Part shown: positions 1 through 9,483 of the stretch, one piece after another
How the letters are laid out: each line of letters opens with the position of its first letter
Numbering within the stretch: the stretch's first letter is position 1
Assembly (NCBI GenBank): GCA_027577415.1
Contig: JANBQS010000516.1
Coordinates: forward strand, 1-16,150
Source of the DNA: Coemansia sp. RSA 922
Taxonomy: Eukaryota > Kickxellomycota > Kickxellomycetes > Kickxellales > Kickxellaceae
DNA: 16,150 nucleotides
Reading direction: 5' to 3'
The notes under the pieces: generated by a model
Database searches by the model: none
Seen by the model: the letters and a program-made list of their open reading frames with translations, nothing else
What the model was told of the DNA's origin: nothing
Translations under genes and position numbers: made by a program

Positions 1-1173
<1,173 letters not shown>

Positions 1174-1411
1174 AAAGGCCTGGCTATTTCTTTTTTCCTT
1201 TCTTCAATGCGAAAGTCGCATAAGTAACACGTAATAGCCAAATATACTTGACTGGTGATTACATTTGCCGCGATCTGGGCCATTAAAATTTTTTTGGGGG
1301 GAAACATGTGCGGGCCTCACGTTCCATTCATCACATACAGCAAGGCATATGAATTTTTATTTTGACGAACGCGCTAGTATTTTTTCTAAAAGTTGAACCG
1401 AAAAAAAAAAA
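1174..1411 (+). promoter_or_regulatory. Tubulin 3'UTR and upstream region of the bromodomain gene
   Basis: This 238-bp stretch lies between two same-strand genes. It is AT-rich, with a T7 run followed by six Gs at about 1290-1302, and ends in an A-run at 1401-1411 that abuts the proposed bromodomain-gene ATG. I see no AATAAA and no convincing TATA box. It must hold the tubulin polyadenylation site and the start of the next transcript, but I cannot place either. Confidence 0.5.
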
Positions 1412-4133
1412 ATGTCTAGCGTTGACCCTAGCGACACTGGTCTTTGGACTTTAGGTAGGAGACGTTTGTACAAACTGTTGAGTTTTTTTCTTCTACTTTT
1501 GCGTATTTCGTTGTATTTTATACTCTGTAATTTGAGCAATTGATTATCGCTAATGTCGCTTTTTGCTTTAAATTCTAGAGAGACAACATAAGCGAGCACG
1601 GTCGGACGATGACCTAGTGGTTGATGAGGAATCTAGTCCTGAGCACATGCACGGCATCCCGCAACAACGGCAGCAGTGGCCAGTGCCGGGTACCGAGACG
1701 ACAAGTAAGCAACCAGCCAAGATTAAGCTGTCGCTCAAGCTGGGTGCGCTTAAGCTCCAGCCGGCGCCCGTGGCACCTGTAACGGCACGGCGGTTTGAGC
1801 GTACAGAGCTAGACATTGACACTGCGTACGGCGATGAGGCAGAGGAGCGCAGACGGCAGCCGAGCAGCCTGTATATGACGCCGACTTCGGCAACGCAGTC
1901 CTGGCTGCACGAGAGCGCGTCGCTGCCTGCGCTGAGCAACACGACGGACCAGGCGAGCGGCACGCACACGCCTCGAATCAAGCTGCGGTTCTCGTTCAAG
2001 GACGCTGCGACGCCAGATATGCTGATGACGCCGGTATCAGCAACGCCCACGAGTGGGTCGAGGCGCTCGGCCTGGGGCAGCGTTAGGGCAGAGAGTCCGC
2101 CGGAGAGCGTAGTGTCCTACGAGTCGGCGGCAAGCGACATGGACACGGACGACAGTGACGATGGTCGCACGTACGACCACACGTCGTTATATTCGAGTTC
2201 GGCCACGACGCCTAGGACGCCTGGTGGCACTACTGGACGCCCGCGGGGTCGGCCTCCTCTGCGGGGTCGGCGTAGCTCGAGCCAGTCCGCACGACCCCAG
2301 ACAGGAACACCAGGCTTTCCGCGTAAGCCAGTCAATGCTCTGACGACATCGGTGTCGCTCAAGAGCTCGCTACTGCGACTGGTGAAGCGCATCCGCAAGC
2401 GCGACTCGTACGGCTTCTTTTTGGAGCCTGTCGACACTGCCACTATCACCGACTACTTGGGCGTCATCAAGGCGCCGATGGATCTGGGTACCATGCAGCG
2501 CAAGGTCGAGGCCAACAAGTACCGGAGCATTGCCGAGTTCCGCCAAGACATGCTGCTGATCTGCCAGAACGCACGCAAATACAACGGCGAGGGGTCGATC
2601 TACGCCCGCTCGGCTGACCGCATCCAGGAGTACTCCATTGTGGCTATTGACCGCGAGACTGCCAAGCTGGAGAGCGTCGGCCGTGCGTCTCTTGCGCCTG
2701 AGGATCTCGCCAATGACTCGGACTCAGCCTTTGGTGCCACGCCTCACCCGCAGTCCTACGCGCAGTCTCCAGAGCACTCGCGCTCTGCCAGCCCCTGCCC
2801 TAGCCGCGACGACCATAGCGATGGCGACTACCGCCGGACCACGCGTCGCAAGTGGCGCGCCACCTCGACCTCCGAGCCTAACCACTCTGCTACTGTTGCT
2901 GCTGCTGCTGCTGTCACGCCTGCCAGCATCGCCGACATTTTCAAGTGGTCTGCCACCGGTGCAGGCAAGAAAAAGGCCAAAAAGAGCACTCTGGTTCCTC
3001 GCAAGATCAACGACTTGCAAATGAAGGTTCCGCTACTTCCTGACGGCAGCCTTGACCCTACGGGCTTTGAAGAGGATGTTGCGATTGCTGCCTACGACCA
3101 CCCCGCCGTCGAACTGCCCCTCATTGCTGGCCCTCGTTCGAGTAACTCTGTGGGCGCCATCAGAACTCCCACCGGTGATGGCTTTCCGGCTCCTGTGTAC
3201 GCACATGGCCGCCATTATCTGCCGGCTGCCTATGCCGACTATGGTCCGCGTCAACACCCGCAGGCTGCCGGTGAGGCTGCTGTCAACATCGGGAAGCTCG
3301 TGCCCAACCTGCAGACCATTCACGGCGACGCGCTGGGCCTAGCCTACTGGCACAGCATCAGCGATTTCATCGACGGAGCTGGCGAGGAGGCCTCGACATA
3401 CGCGACCATGGTCATGGACCATCTAACTAATGGCGCGCACGCTTCGGCGCGCGATACTCTCAGCTATCTGGCCGATCGCGACGCGTACCAAGCACTGGCG
3501 TCGTCCAGCGGCATGCCAAAGAAGGGCAGTTTGTCTGCTTCCACACTGAGGGATATTGTTGACTGGCTCGAGCGCCGCCCCGTTCGCGACCGCCTGTTTG
3601 CCCAGCGCCTTGACGCTCTGACGCGGCCCATGTACCTGCGCGAAGTGTCTCCACGCTGTGCCGCCGCAAAGTCCAAGCAGACCGCCGTCGAACGCCCAGT
3701 CGAGACCGACACGGACAAGCATCGCCTGTTTGAGAAAACTAATCGCTCTCTCAAGCGCATCCACGATCAGATCAGGAACCCCAGCGCTGGCTTGCCTGGT
3801 GCTTCGCCGCGCGAGTTGGAGGACATCGAGGACGACATCTACGCTCTTGCCGAGCAGATGTGCTTGTCGTTGACTGGTTCCAACCAACCAACCGCCCGGT
3901 TGCCAGCATTGACACGAGTTCCTGCGCCTTCAGGCTCCAGACCACTCGCCACTAGACCTCCCGCTTCTCCCGCCCTCAGCAACCGCCCCATGCCTCCCAG
4001 GCCTAACCGCACCATGTCTACGCCTGTGCTACCCGCCGCTCTGAACTCTGCCTCGCTTGCTGCTGCCGTTTGCTCCGATATGATGAGAGGCATAGTCGAT
4101 GCCTCAGAGTCTGACTACAGCTATTCGCGTTAA
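1412..4133 (+). CDS. BRD7/BRD9-like bromodomain protein
   Basis: Probable acetyl-lysine-reading subunit of a SWI/SNF-type remodelling complex. The long frame has no ATG at its start and is closed by TAA at 1569-1571. A first exon at 1412-1454 (ATG; 14 codons plus 1 nt) joins in frame to 1579-4133 across an intron with GTAGGA donor, CTAAT at 1550-1554 and TTCTAG acceptor. This gives about 865 residues beginning MSSVDPSDTG. A basic RQHKRAR stretch follows, then KIKLSLKLG (about 62-70), which resembles the PLKLVLKVGG motif near the N-terminus of BRD7/BRD9. The bromodomain spans about 274-375, with a ZA loop containing APMDLGTM and the acetyl-lysine Asn350 in NARKYN. The C-terminal half (about 488-865) has VPLLPDGSLDPTGFEED and a MVMDHLTNGAHASAR stretch like the BRD7/9 C-terminal DUF3512 region. 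The linkers are Ser/Pro-rich and disordered. Family identity is strong; complex membership is inferred. Confidence 0.85.
1455..1578 (+). other. Predicted intron after the 14-codon first exon of the bromodomain gene
   Basis: The intron is 124 bp, with donor GTAGGA at 1455, branch-like CTAAT at 1550-1554 and acceptor TTCTAG ending at 1578. The first exon leaves one base (G), which with AG at 1579-1580 makes GAG and enters the long frame. The donor is weaker than the GTAAGT seen in the other genes, so the exact exon 1 boundary is less sure than the existence of an upstream exon. Confidence 0.7.
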
Positions 4134-4202
4134 TAATAATCATGTATTGTTGTGTTTAAAAGAATGAAATGAGATGAAATGAAAAGGCTGACGAGAAACG
4201 TG
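4134..4202. other. 69-bp convergent intergenic spacer
   Basis: It separates the TAA of the bromodomain gene (followed by further in-frame TAA codons, TAATAATAA) from the TAA of the RhoGEF on the opposite strand. It is AT-rich and ends in purine-rich repeats of the form atgaaatgagatgaaat. Both 3'UTRs must overlap here or extend into each other's coding sequence. Confidence 0.8.
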
Positions 4203-7151
4203 TTAGACCCGAGTTGGAAGTGTGTGTGGAACGCCTGTGCGCTGCCGTTTATCGCCACTCTTGCACTCGCTTGTAAAAGTTGCGCACGAGTTGCAAACTG
4301 TGTCTCCCGGTATGTGCTCATAGCCCTCGGGGATATACATCGACAAAATCCGCGACAAGTTGGGCGTCGACAGGTCGGAGGATCGAGAACTCGACTTGCT
4401 GCCAGCCGCCTCTTGGTAGTTGATGCACTTTGAGCACACGAGCGACAAGCAGCTCGTGCACTGATGCTGCGAATCGTGCATCGTAAAGTCGCCCTGGCAG
4501 AGCGAGCAGAGTGTGCCGTTGTTGGTGCTTGTGCGTCCACGCGCTGCAGTGGCTTCCGCTTGCACCAGTGTCAGCTTTGGCGGAGCTGCCTGGCTGACCA
4601 GCGAGGGAGACAATCCAGCAGAGATAATAGGGCTGACATCGTCATAAAGCCCAACTAGCGAGCAATGGCTGCTGTCCAGCGCGCTGGAAGAGCGGATTGC
4701 CGACTTGGCCTGGTCGGCTGCAGTACCACCGGCAGCAGGCCCATCGCTGGTCATAAAGGCGGTGGGCCGCCGCACTCGCGCTCGACTTTGCTTGACTGAA
4801 GAGTCGGATACTACTGTTGAGCACGATGACGACACAAACGACACCCGGTTGTGCGACATTGTCGACACAGGCGAGTGAGCATCTGCTGCTTGCATTGGCG
4901 GCGAGTCGTACATGACCGTCGATCTGGCCGATACATGCGCGCTATCCCACTCCACTGTGCTGCCAGTCGACGAGTGCTTTGTGCCATTGCGCTTCAGAAC
5001 GAGCGATAGTCGCGCGCTTCTCGTCACGCTGCTGGATGACAGCCGCGGCGAGGGAGTGTCCGCAACAGAGCCACTCCGGCCAATGCGAGAAAAATCCGAC
5101 AGAGGCGTCGATGACCTGTCTGGGGTTATCGCAGCAGAGCCGCTCTTGGGCTCTGGTGAGCTGGGCTCAGAATCAGCGCGAGCCCGGCGACTGCGACCAA
5201 AAACCCGCGACTGTAGCAGCTCTGGGGATGCCTGAACTACCTGAGTAACAGATGGCAATACAATGCCTTCGATGAGTACGCTGGACGCTGCGGGCGACTC
5301 GGATATGCAAGTGATCGACGATGCTGACCTCTCGGCTGCGCTGGGCTGATCGGCTGCAGCAGCAATCCATGGCGCTGATGGTCTGCGTGACGTAGACAAG
5401 TTGCCCCGCAGACCGCCTTGGCCGATGGTCAGTGCAGAAAGGCTTTGGACCAAGGCGCCTGGATCCAGACTATGACGCGACTGGGAGAGCAGCCTGTGCA
5501 AGGTGCCCTGCGGGGACTCCAGGGCCTCGCGGCCAAACAGGCGGGCAATGCACTGGTCGCAGCCACGGCCCTCCTTGGACTCTATAGAAGCGCGCCCAAC
5601 GAACATGATGTTCTTGCGCGAGCATGCGTTGCAGACGATTTTGCCGCAGGCCCGACAGTGGTGGCGACGCAGGAACAGCGTAAAGTCGCGGAAGCATATA
5701 TAGCACCTGTCTGAGCTCTCGTCAGGGTCCCACACGGGCGCATCAAAGTTCTCTGCCACACGAGGGAAATGCATCATCGTGCTTCTGCGCGCACGAGCGA
5801 TGCGCCGCCGCAAGGAATTGTCCATCTGGAGCGTGTCGCGAGCTTCGCGTCGCTCAGTTATCATCCGCATTAGTGCCAACATCCAGTCGGCCTTCTCTGC
5901 GGCTGACGCTGTGTAGACAATAAACGACTTTTCGCGACTAATGATTGTGAACTGGTTACGGCAGTCGGCCGCGTCTGGCACGTCCATGACCTTGCAGTCT
6001 TCCAGCGGCACCTTGCGATGCCCTGACTGGTCGTCGGCTAGCGGTGGCGGGCTGCTGGAGTAGAGCAAAATGTCGCTGAACAGATAGAACTGCCGGTGCT
6101 GGTGATTCTTGCGGCAGATCTTTGTAAGGGTGCCGACCTTTACTAGCCGCCGCCCGGGCACCAGCAGCGTCTCCTTCAAGCCGAGCATACGCTGAATCTC
6201 AATGATACTCAGCGTCATCTCGTGCTCTTGGATATTTTCGTTGACAAATGTAGCAACTTCTTCAATGGTGCGCAAGGCGTCGCTGATGCTCTGGTGGTCG
6301 ATATGCGCCGGTGAAGTGTGCTTCAGCAAATCCTCCAGCAGCATCTTGTAGCGTGGAATTCGCTGCACGGGCAGGAGCAAGTAGCTCTGAAACGTCAAGC
6401 CCTTGCACTCGGGGCTGGCATTGGCCTGCTGAATGAACCGAGAGAACGCCTGGTTGGCGATGAGCCAGCGGCTGATGTCAGCCAGGGCGCTGCGAAAGTT
6501 GCGCAAGTACAGCGAGTACATTTTGAGGAACGGCGCTATCCTCAAGAAAATGTCGCCAATGCGCCCAGTGGCTGGGTCCCATCGTGGTGTGGCGCCAGGA
6601 CCAATGCGCGCCTCCAACTGCGCCAAAAGCTCTCTGCTCAGCGTGATGATATCCGGAAAGTTTGCAAAGAGCTGCCTAACCTCTTTGCGCGACAGGATTG
6701 GCCCATGCTGCTGCGCAGACGCCAAAAGCGGGCTTATAAACAACTACATGTGCATACAAAGGGAGAAAAAAGTAGTGCATATCGCATTTGAGTTGCATGG
6801 TAAGACTAGGTGTTACGTGGTCCAGAGTCACGAACGCAAACACACGAAGGAAGGGAGGGATAGCCAGGTAGACGGTAAAAGTTGTCAACAACAGAGAGCA
6901 ACGGTCCATCTCCCTCCATTTCCCCAATTTTTCGATTGACCGCATATGCGGTCCCCCGTTTACACCAAAGCGAGCGGGAGCGGTCTGCAAACCACTTGTT
7001 TGCTTACCTTTTCGATTAGCCCCAGGCCCTCAACGTAGGTCCGCTCGGTATCGAGAATCTCAGCCGCAATGTTGGCACGCTTGTTGAGTATTCGCTGAGT
7101 CGCCATATCTCGTGGCGCGCAGTTGGCCTCGGCGGAGCCATTAGCCATCAT
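4203..7151 (-). CDS. FGD-like Rho guanine nucleotide exchange factor (DH-PH-FYVE)
   Basis: Predicted exchange factor that activates a Rho/Cdc42-type GTPase, recruited to phosphoinositide-bearing membranes. Exon 1 is 7151-7008 (ATG at 7151; an alternative ATG is the next codon) and exon 2 is 6743-4203, joined in phase 0 to give 894 residues. The DH domain (about 25-223) begins RANIAAEILDTERTYVEGL and contains the signature LLLPVQRIPRYKMLLEDLL. The PH domain (about 242-346) contains KVGTLTKICRK and QFYLFSDILLY and ends with the conserved Trp of KADWMLAL. The FYVE finger (about 386-450) has WDPDE, RRHHCRACG and GCDQC, so the PI3P-binding WxxD and R(R/K)HHCR motifs are present, while the usual RVC is RGC. 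A Ser-rich disordered linker of about 340 residues follows. A last Cys-rich module (794-868) takes the place where animal FGD proteins have a second PH domain. It is convergent with the bromodomain gene. Confidence 0.9.
6744..7007 (-). other. Spliceosomal intron in the RhoGEF gene
   Basis: The intron is 264 bp. On the minus strand the donor is GTAAGC (7007 downward) and the acceptor is TAG at 6746-6744. Splicing joins GLGLIEK to LFISPLLASAQ inside the DH domain, matching the family pattern of a hydrophobic residue after the conserved charged pair. Exon 2 has no ATG at its start, which forces this join. It carries a perfect 16-bp palindrome at 6938-6953. I see no clear CTAAC; CTCAA near 6791-6787 is the best branch-site candidate. 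Confidence 0.9.
6938..6953. repeat. Perfect 16-bp palindrome in the RhoGEF intron
   Basis: GACCGCATATGCGGTC reads identically on both strands. In RNA it would form a 6-bp GC-rich stem with an AUAU loop, about 54 nt downstream of the 5' splice site. As DNA it contains CCG-N6-CGG half-sites of the type bound by dimeric Zn2Cys6 regulators. Any function is inference. Confidence 0.85.
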
Positions 7152-7938
7152 CTTTGCGAGGGCGTGTGTGCGTGCGTAAGATGCGTATTTGTGAAAGAGT
7201 GAATAGATAGTCTGTCAACGATGTTGAGTGGGGGTTTGCGACAGAGGCTGGCAACCGAGAGCGACAGGCAAAGCCAAATGGGATAGCGGACTGCGCTCGG
7301 ACCGCTCGAGGGATGGAAAGGCTGCAGGCGAAAGGGTAGCTAGAGAAAATAGTACAGCGCGACGAAAAAAAGTCTAATAATAAGAGATACAGTCGGAGAT
7401 ACAGGCCCAGAAACAAAGTCTAACACATGGAAGAAAAGAACGCCGCAAAACTCAGCAGAAGAAAGTGAACCGTCTGCGGCATAAAGAAAAGTAAAAGGAG
7501 CAGCGCGTTTTCTCCCCTCTGCGCCTGTCAATCCGCCCTTGTTTGCTCGTGCACATGCCTCCCCCCGCCAAGCGGTCACTGAAACCAGCCGGGCTTTATT
7601 TATTGCGCCAAGTGCTGAAGAAGCCACTGCGCCGACTGCACCTGAGACAATGGCTGAGACTCTAGAGAAGTAAATTGATCACTGCCAATTGGCCAGACCA
7701 TCAAGACAAGGGCAACTACTGCCCATGAGATTCTCCCTCTTATGCTTCAGCCTTCCCCGCACTCACACCCCCCAGACAAGCGCGGGCGTCAGGCACACAC
7801 ACACACACAGGCTTTTCAAAATTGCTATTCCAATAGTCATGTTGAACAAAGATTGAAAATGGAAATAAGCAAGATTACATCCAAAATGTACGCTGGTACG
7901 CAGGGGCACAACTAGCAGCGCGGCCTCGTTCCCGATCT
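7152..7938 (-). promoter_or_regulatory. RhoGEF upstream region and eL30 3'UTR (787 bp, no gene seen)
   Basis: Both flanking genes are on the minus strand, so this holds the eL30 terminator and polyadenylation region (near 7938 and below) and the RhoGEF promoter (near 7152 and above). I found no ORF with an ATG and recognisable content, no tRNA box pair and no transposon ends. The only simple repeat is (CA)8 at 7794-7809. The RhoGEF-proximal 300 bp is purine-rich on the plus strand, i.e. CT-rich on the transcribed sense strand, as in many fungal core promoters. Confidence 0.5.
7794..7809. repeat. (CA)8 microsatellite
   Basis: Eight uninterrupted CA dinucleotides lie in the spacer between eL30 and the RhoGEF, just upstream of the eL30 3' end region. 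It is an ordinary short tandem repeat and possibly length-polymorphic. Confidence 0.95.
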
Positions 7939-8821
7939 TTAGGCCTCCTGGTTGAGGATGTCAGAGTCTCCGGCATCGAGGATGGACAGAGTGCCGACAC
8001 GGTAGTACTTACCGCAGGCAGTGCCGAGATCGATGTTGGCTACAAAATAAATGAACAAGAAGTAGCAAGGTTGCAGTTAGCGCATTACTCGAGATAATCA
8101 ACTGTCAGTCAGCCAGGCATTTACACATAGATCCAGCCAATAATACTTACTGCCGTTGAAGTGGTGGACGCTGGTCTTGGCGAGCATAGCGTAGTACTCG
8201 ATCTCAGACTTGCGCAGAGGAGGAGTGTTGCCCGAGATGATGACCAGCTTGGCCTTACCGGCACGCAGGCACTTCAGAGTGGACTTGTAGCCGAGGGAGG
8301 ACTTGCCGCTCTTCATGACGAGAGCAAGGCGGGAGTTGATCGACTCACCGGCGGACTACACAAGTAAAAAATAAATAGAACATACTTAGGGTCATTAGCG
8401 AGAGTTATCGAGATTCAGGCTCATAGTGAGCGGTGCAAAATTTTTTTTTGCAATCGCGTACGAGTGGGAATTTCCACTAGCCAATTTGCCTCTTCCAAGC
8501 GCAGATAGGCAGTGGAGATATGTCGACTACCGGTTTTGCTCGGGTGCACACAGCTCAAGCAAGGAGAGAGGGTGAGAGCGAGAATTGGTCAAATTGGGCA
8601 GCCAAATGACACCAATTCGTTGACCAAAAGGCCAGGGAGCATTGGCTGTCGAACATGGACTGCCACCGAGGAACCACTTGCCGCGCAGTGCTCTTCTCGC
8701 ACGATTGCCCGACGCTGGGTTACAGTTGTTGCTGTTGCTGAGACGAGACTACTGGAGTGGTCTGCGCTCAGAGCACGAACGGTCTTAGAGTGACACTTAC
8801 GGACTTCTTCGAGGGTGCCAT
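7939..8821 (-). CDS. RPL30: 60S ribosomal protein eL30 (L30)
   Basis: Structural protein of the large ribosomal subunit. Three exons on the minus strand, 8821-8801, 8355-8151 and 8039-7939, join in frame to give 108 residues; I recall yeast at 105 and human at 115. The protein starts MAPSKKS, then [18 protein letters not shown]. It contains the family hallmarks [26 protein letters not shown] and [25 protein letters not shown], ending [12 protein letters not shown] (longer stretches are read across exon boundaries). Donors are GTAAGT at both introns; the acceptors are GTAG; CTAAC occurs in intron 2 and CTAAT in intron 1. The start was chosen because the 7-codon exon carries the only ATG that keeps the basic N-terminus typical of L30. 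The gene shares a divergent promoter with the PWWP gene. The tiny first exon next to a long first intron is common in fungal ribosomal protein genes. Confidence 0.96.
8040..8150 (-). other. Intron 2 of eL30
   Basis: The intron is 111 bp with donor GTAAGT at 8150, branch CTAAC at 8080-8076 and acceptor GTAG ending at 8040. One base (A) from exon 2 plus CC from exon 3 makes the Thr codon between HHFNG and NIDLG. No box C/D snoRNA pair (RUGAUGA with CUGA) was seen. Confidence 0.93.
8356..8800 (-). other. Intron 1 of eL30 (445 bp)
   Basis: The donor is GTAAGT at 8800, directly after the seventh codon. The acceptor is GTAG ending at 8356, with CTAAT at 8397-8393 as the likely branch site. It is the longest well-supported coding intron in the window. 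Ribosomal-protein introns often host snoRNAs, but I found no box C (TGATGA) on the minus strand here, and an H/ACA fold cannot be judged by eye. Confidence 0.9.
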
Positions 8822-8988
8822 TGCTACGATATTTTGTGAAGTATAAATGTAAATTTCTCTACTCAGCTGATGCGAACAGGGGAAAAAGGAGGTGTCTCCT
8901 AGGCCAGCCCGCTCAGCTCTTTGCTAAGTATGCCTTGATCCCCTGTTTGGCCCCGCCTAAAATTATTGCACTTTGCCCCACCAAAGCC

Positions 8989-9019
8989 CAAGCTGTGTAT
9001 AGCCGCGCCGCACAGCTTG
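8989..9019. repeat. 9-bp inverted repeat with 13-bp spacer
   Basis: CAAGCTGTG at 8989-8997 is the exact reverse complement of CACAGCTTG at 9011-9019, separated by 13 bp that are mostly GC. It lies about 170 bp upstream of the eL30 ATG. It could be a regulatory dyad or an RNA hairpin if transcribed. Confidence 0.85.
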
Positions 9020-9062
9020 TAAGGGAAAATTTTTTAAAGCCGATCACCAAATATCACCGCCA

Positions 9063-9091
9063 CGAGCCGCAGCTCTTGACTCGGCGGCTCG
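9063..9091. repeat. 8-bp inverted repeat with 13-bp spacer
   Basis: CGAGCCGC at 9063-9070 pairs with GCGGCTCG at 9084-9091, again with a 13-bp spacer. It lies about 70 bp from the previous inverted repeat and 25 bp before the first CACGTG box. Confidence 0.85.
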
Positions 9092-9115
9092 GCATTGGCC
9101 CCACCCGACAGTTTG

Positions 9116-9141
9116 CACGTGAGCTGGGTGTTAAACACGTG
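9116..9141. promoter_or_regulatory. Paired CACGTG boxes
   Basis: CACGTG occurs at 9116-9121 and 9136-9141; both copies are followed by AG (CACGTGAG). The 20-bp start-to-start spacing puts them on nearly the same face of the helix. CACGTG is the core recognised by bHLH factors such as yeast Cbf1 and Pho4; which factor acts here is unknown. Confidence 0.5.
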
Positions 9142-9483
9142 AGTAGAATGCGATTGGTTGGTTGGGTGGGAGGAGGGGCCAGGCCAGAACGCGCACAAAA
9201 ACAAAAAGAAATTAGAAAGGCGCACTTTCGCTCAAGTCACAGGAGTCGTTGATTGCGGCCGCTTCTTTCTTGCCTTTCCTTTTTTTATTTGCTCTTTTTA
9301 ATTCAAGTTGAATCAGCACTTTTATACTTTTACTTTCTGCCCCTTTGTTCGCTACAGACAGTCGCAGCACTAAACACACATACCTTCTGCCCACTCCGCG
9401 ATACGCGTTTACCATACGGAGGCGTAACTAGCATCACACATACATTTGCAAACTAAGCCTCTGTCGCTCTTTCAGCCTTCAGA

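Larger units (their letters stand above)
8822..9483. promoter_or_regulatory. Divergent promoter region between eL30 and the PWWP gene (662 bp)
   Basis: It contains, from the eL30 side, a small hairpin (8887-8900), a 9-bp inverted repeat (8989-9019), an 8-bp inverted repeat (9063-9091), two CACGTG boxes 20 bp apart (9116 and 9136), and ATTGG (reverse CCAAT) at 9093-9097 and 9152-9156. A CT-rich tract at about 9263-9300 lies on the PWWP side and may mark its transcription start zone. A frame of 145 codons crosses 8815-9252 on the plus strand but has no ATG in its first three quarters, so it was not called as a gene. Confidence 0.55.

Noticed and set aside
1568..2050. 160-codon minus-strand frame opposite the bromodomain gene
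   Set aside because: Low-complexity Ser/Cys-rich shadow of the plus-strand coding sequence; no recognisable domain.
2890..2914. GCT repeat in the bromodomain gene
   Set aside because: Short in-frame alanine run in a disordered linker; an ordinary coding microsatellite.
3460..3887. Minus-strand frames opposite the BRD7/9-like C-terminal region
   Set aside because: Several overlapping frames with no homology; typical GC-rich antisense openness.
6318..6939. Plus-strand frames of 157 and 168 codons across the RhoGEF exon/intron boundary
   Set aside because: They lie opposite the DH domain and run into the intron without any family resemblance.
7340..7627. 95-codon minus-strand frame in the RhoGEF/eL30 spacer
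   Set aside because: The sequence becomes hydrophobic low-complexity at its end and shows no codon bias like the neighbours or known motif; probably promoter/UTR sequence.
8356..8800. Possible snoRNA inside eL30 intron 1
   Set aside because: No box C (TGATGA) on the transcribed strand and no clear H/ACA boxes by eye; only isolated CTGA matches.
8815..9252. 145-codon basic frame over the eL30/PWWP spacer
   Set aside because: It has no ATG until near its end and no domain resemblance; it overlaps the eL30 start codon and regulatory dyads.
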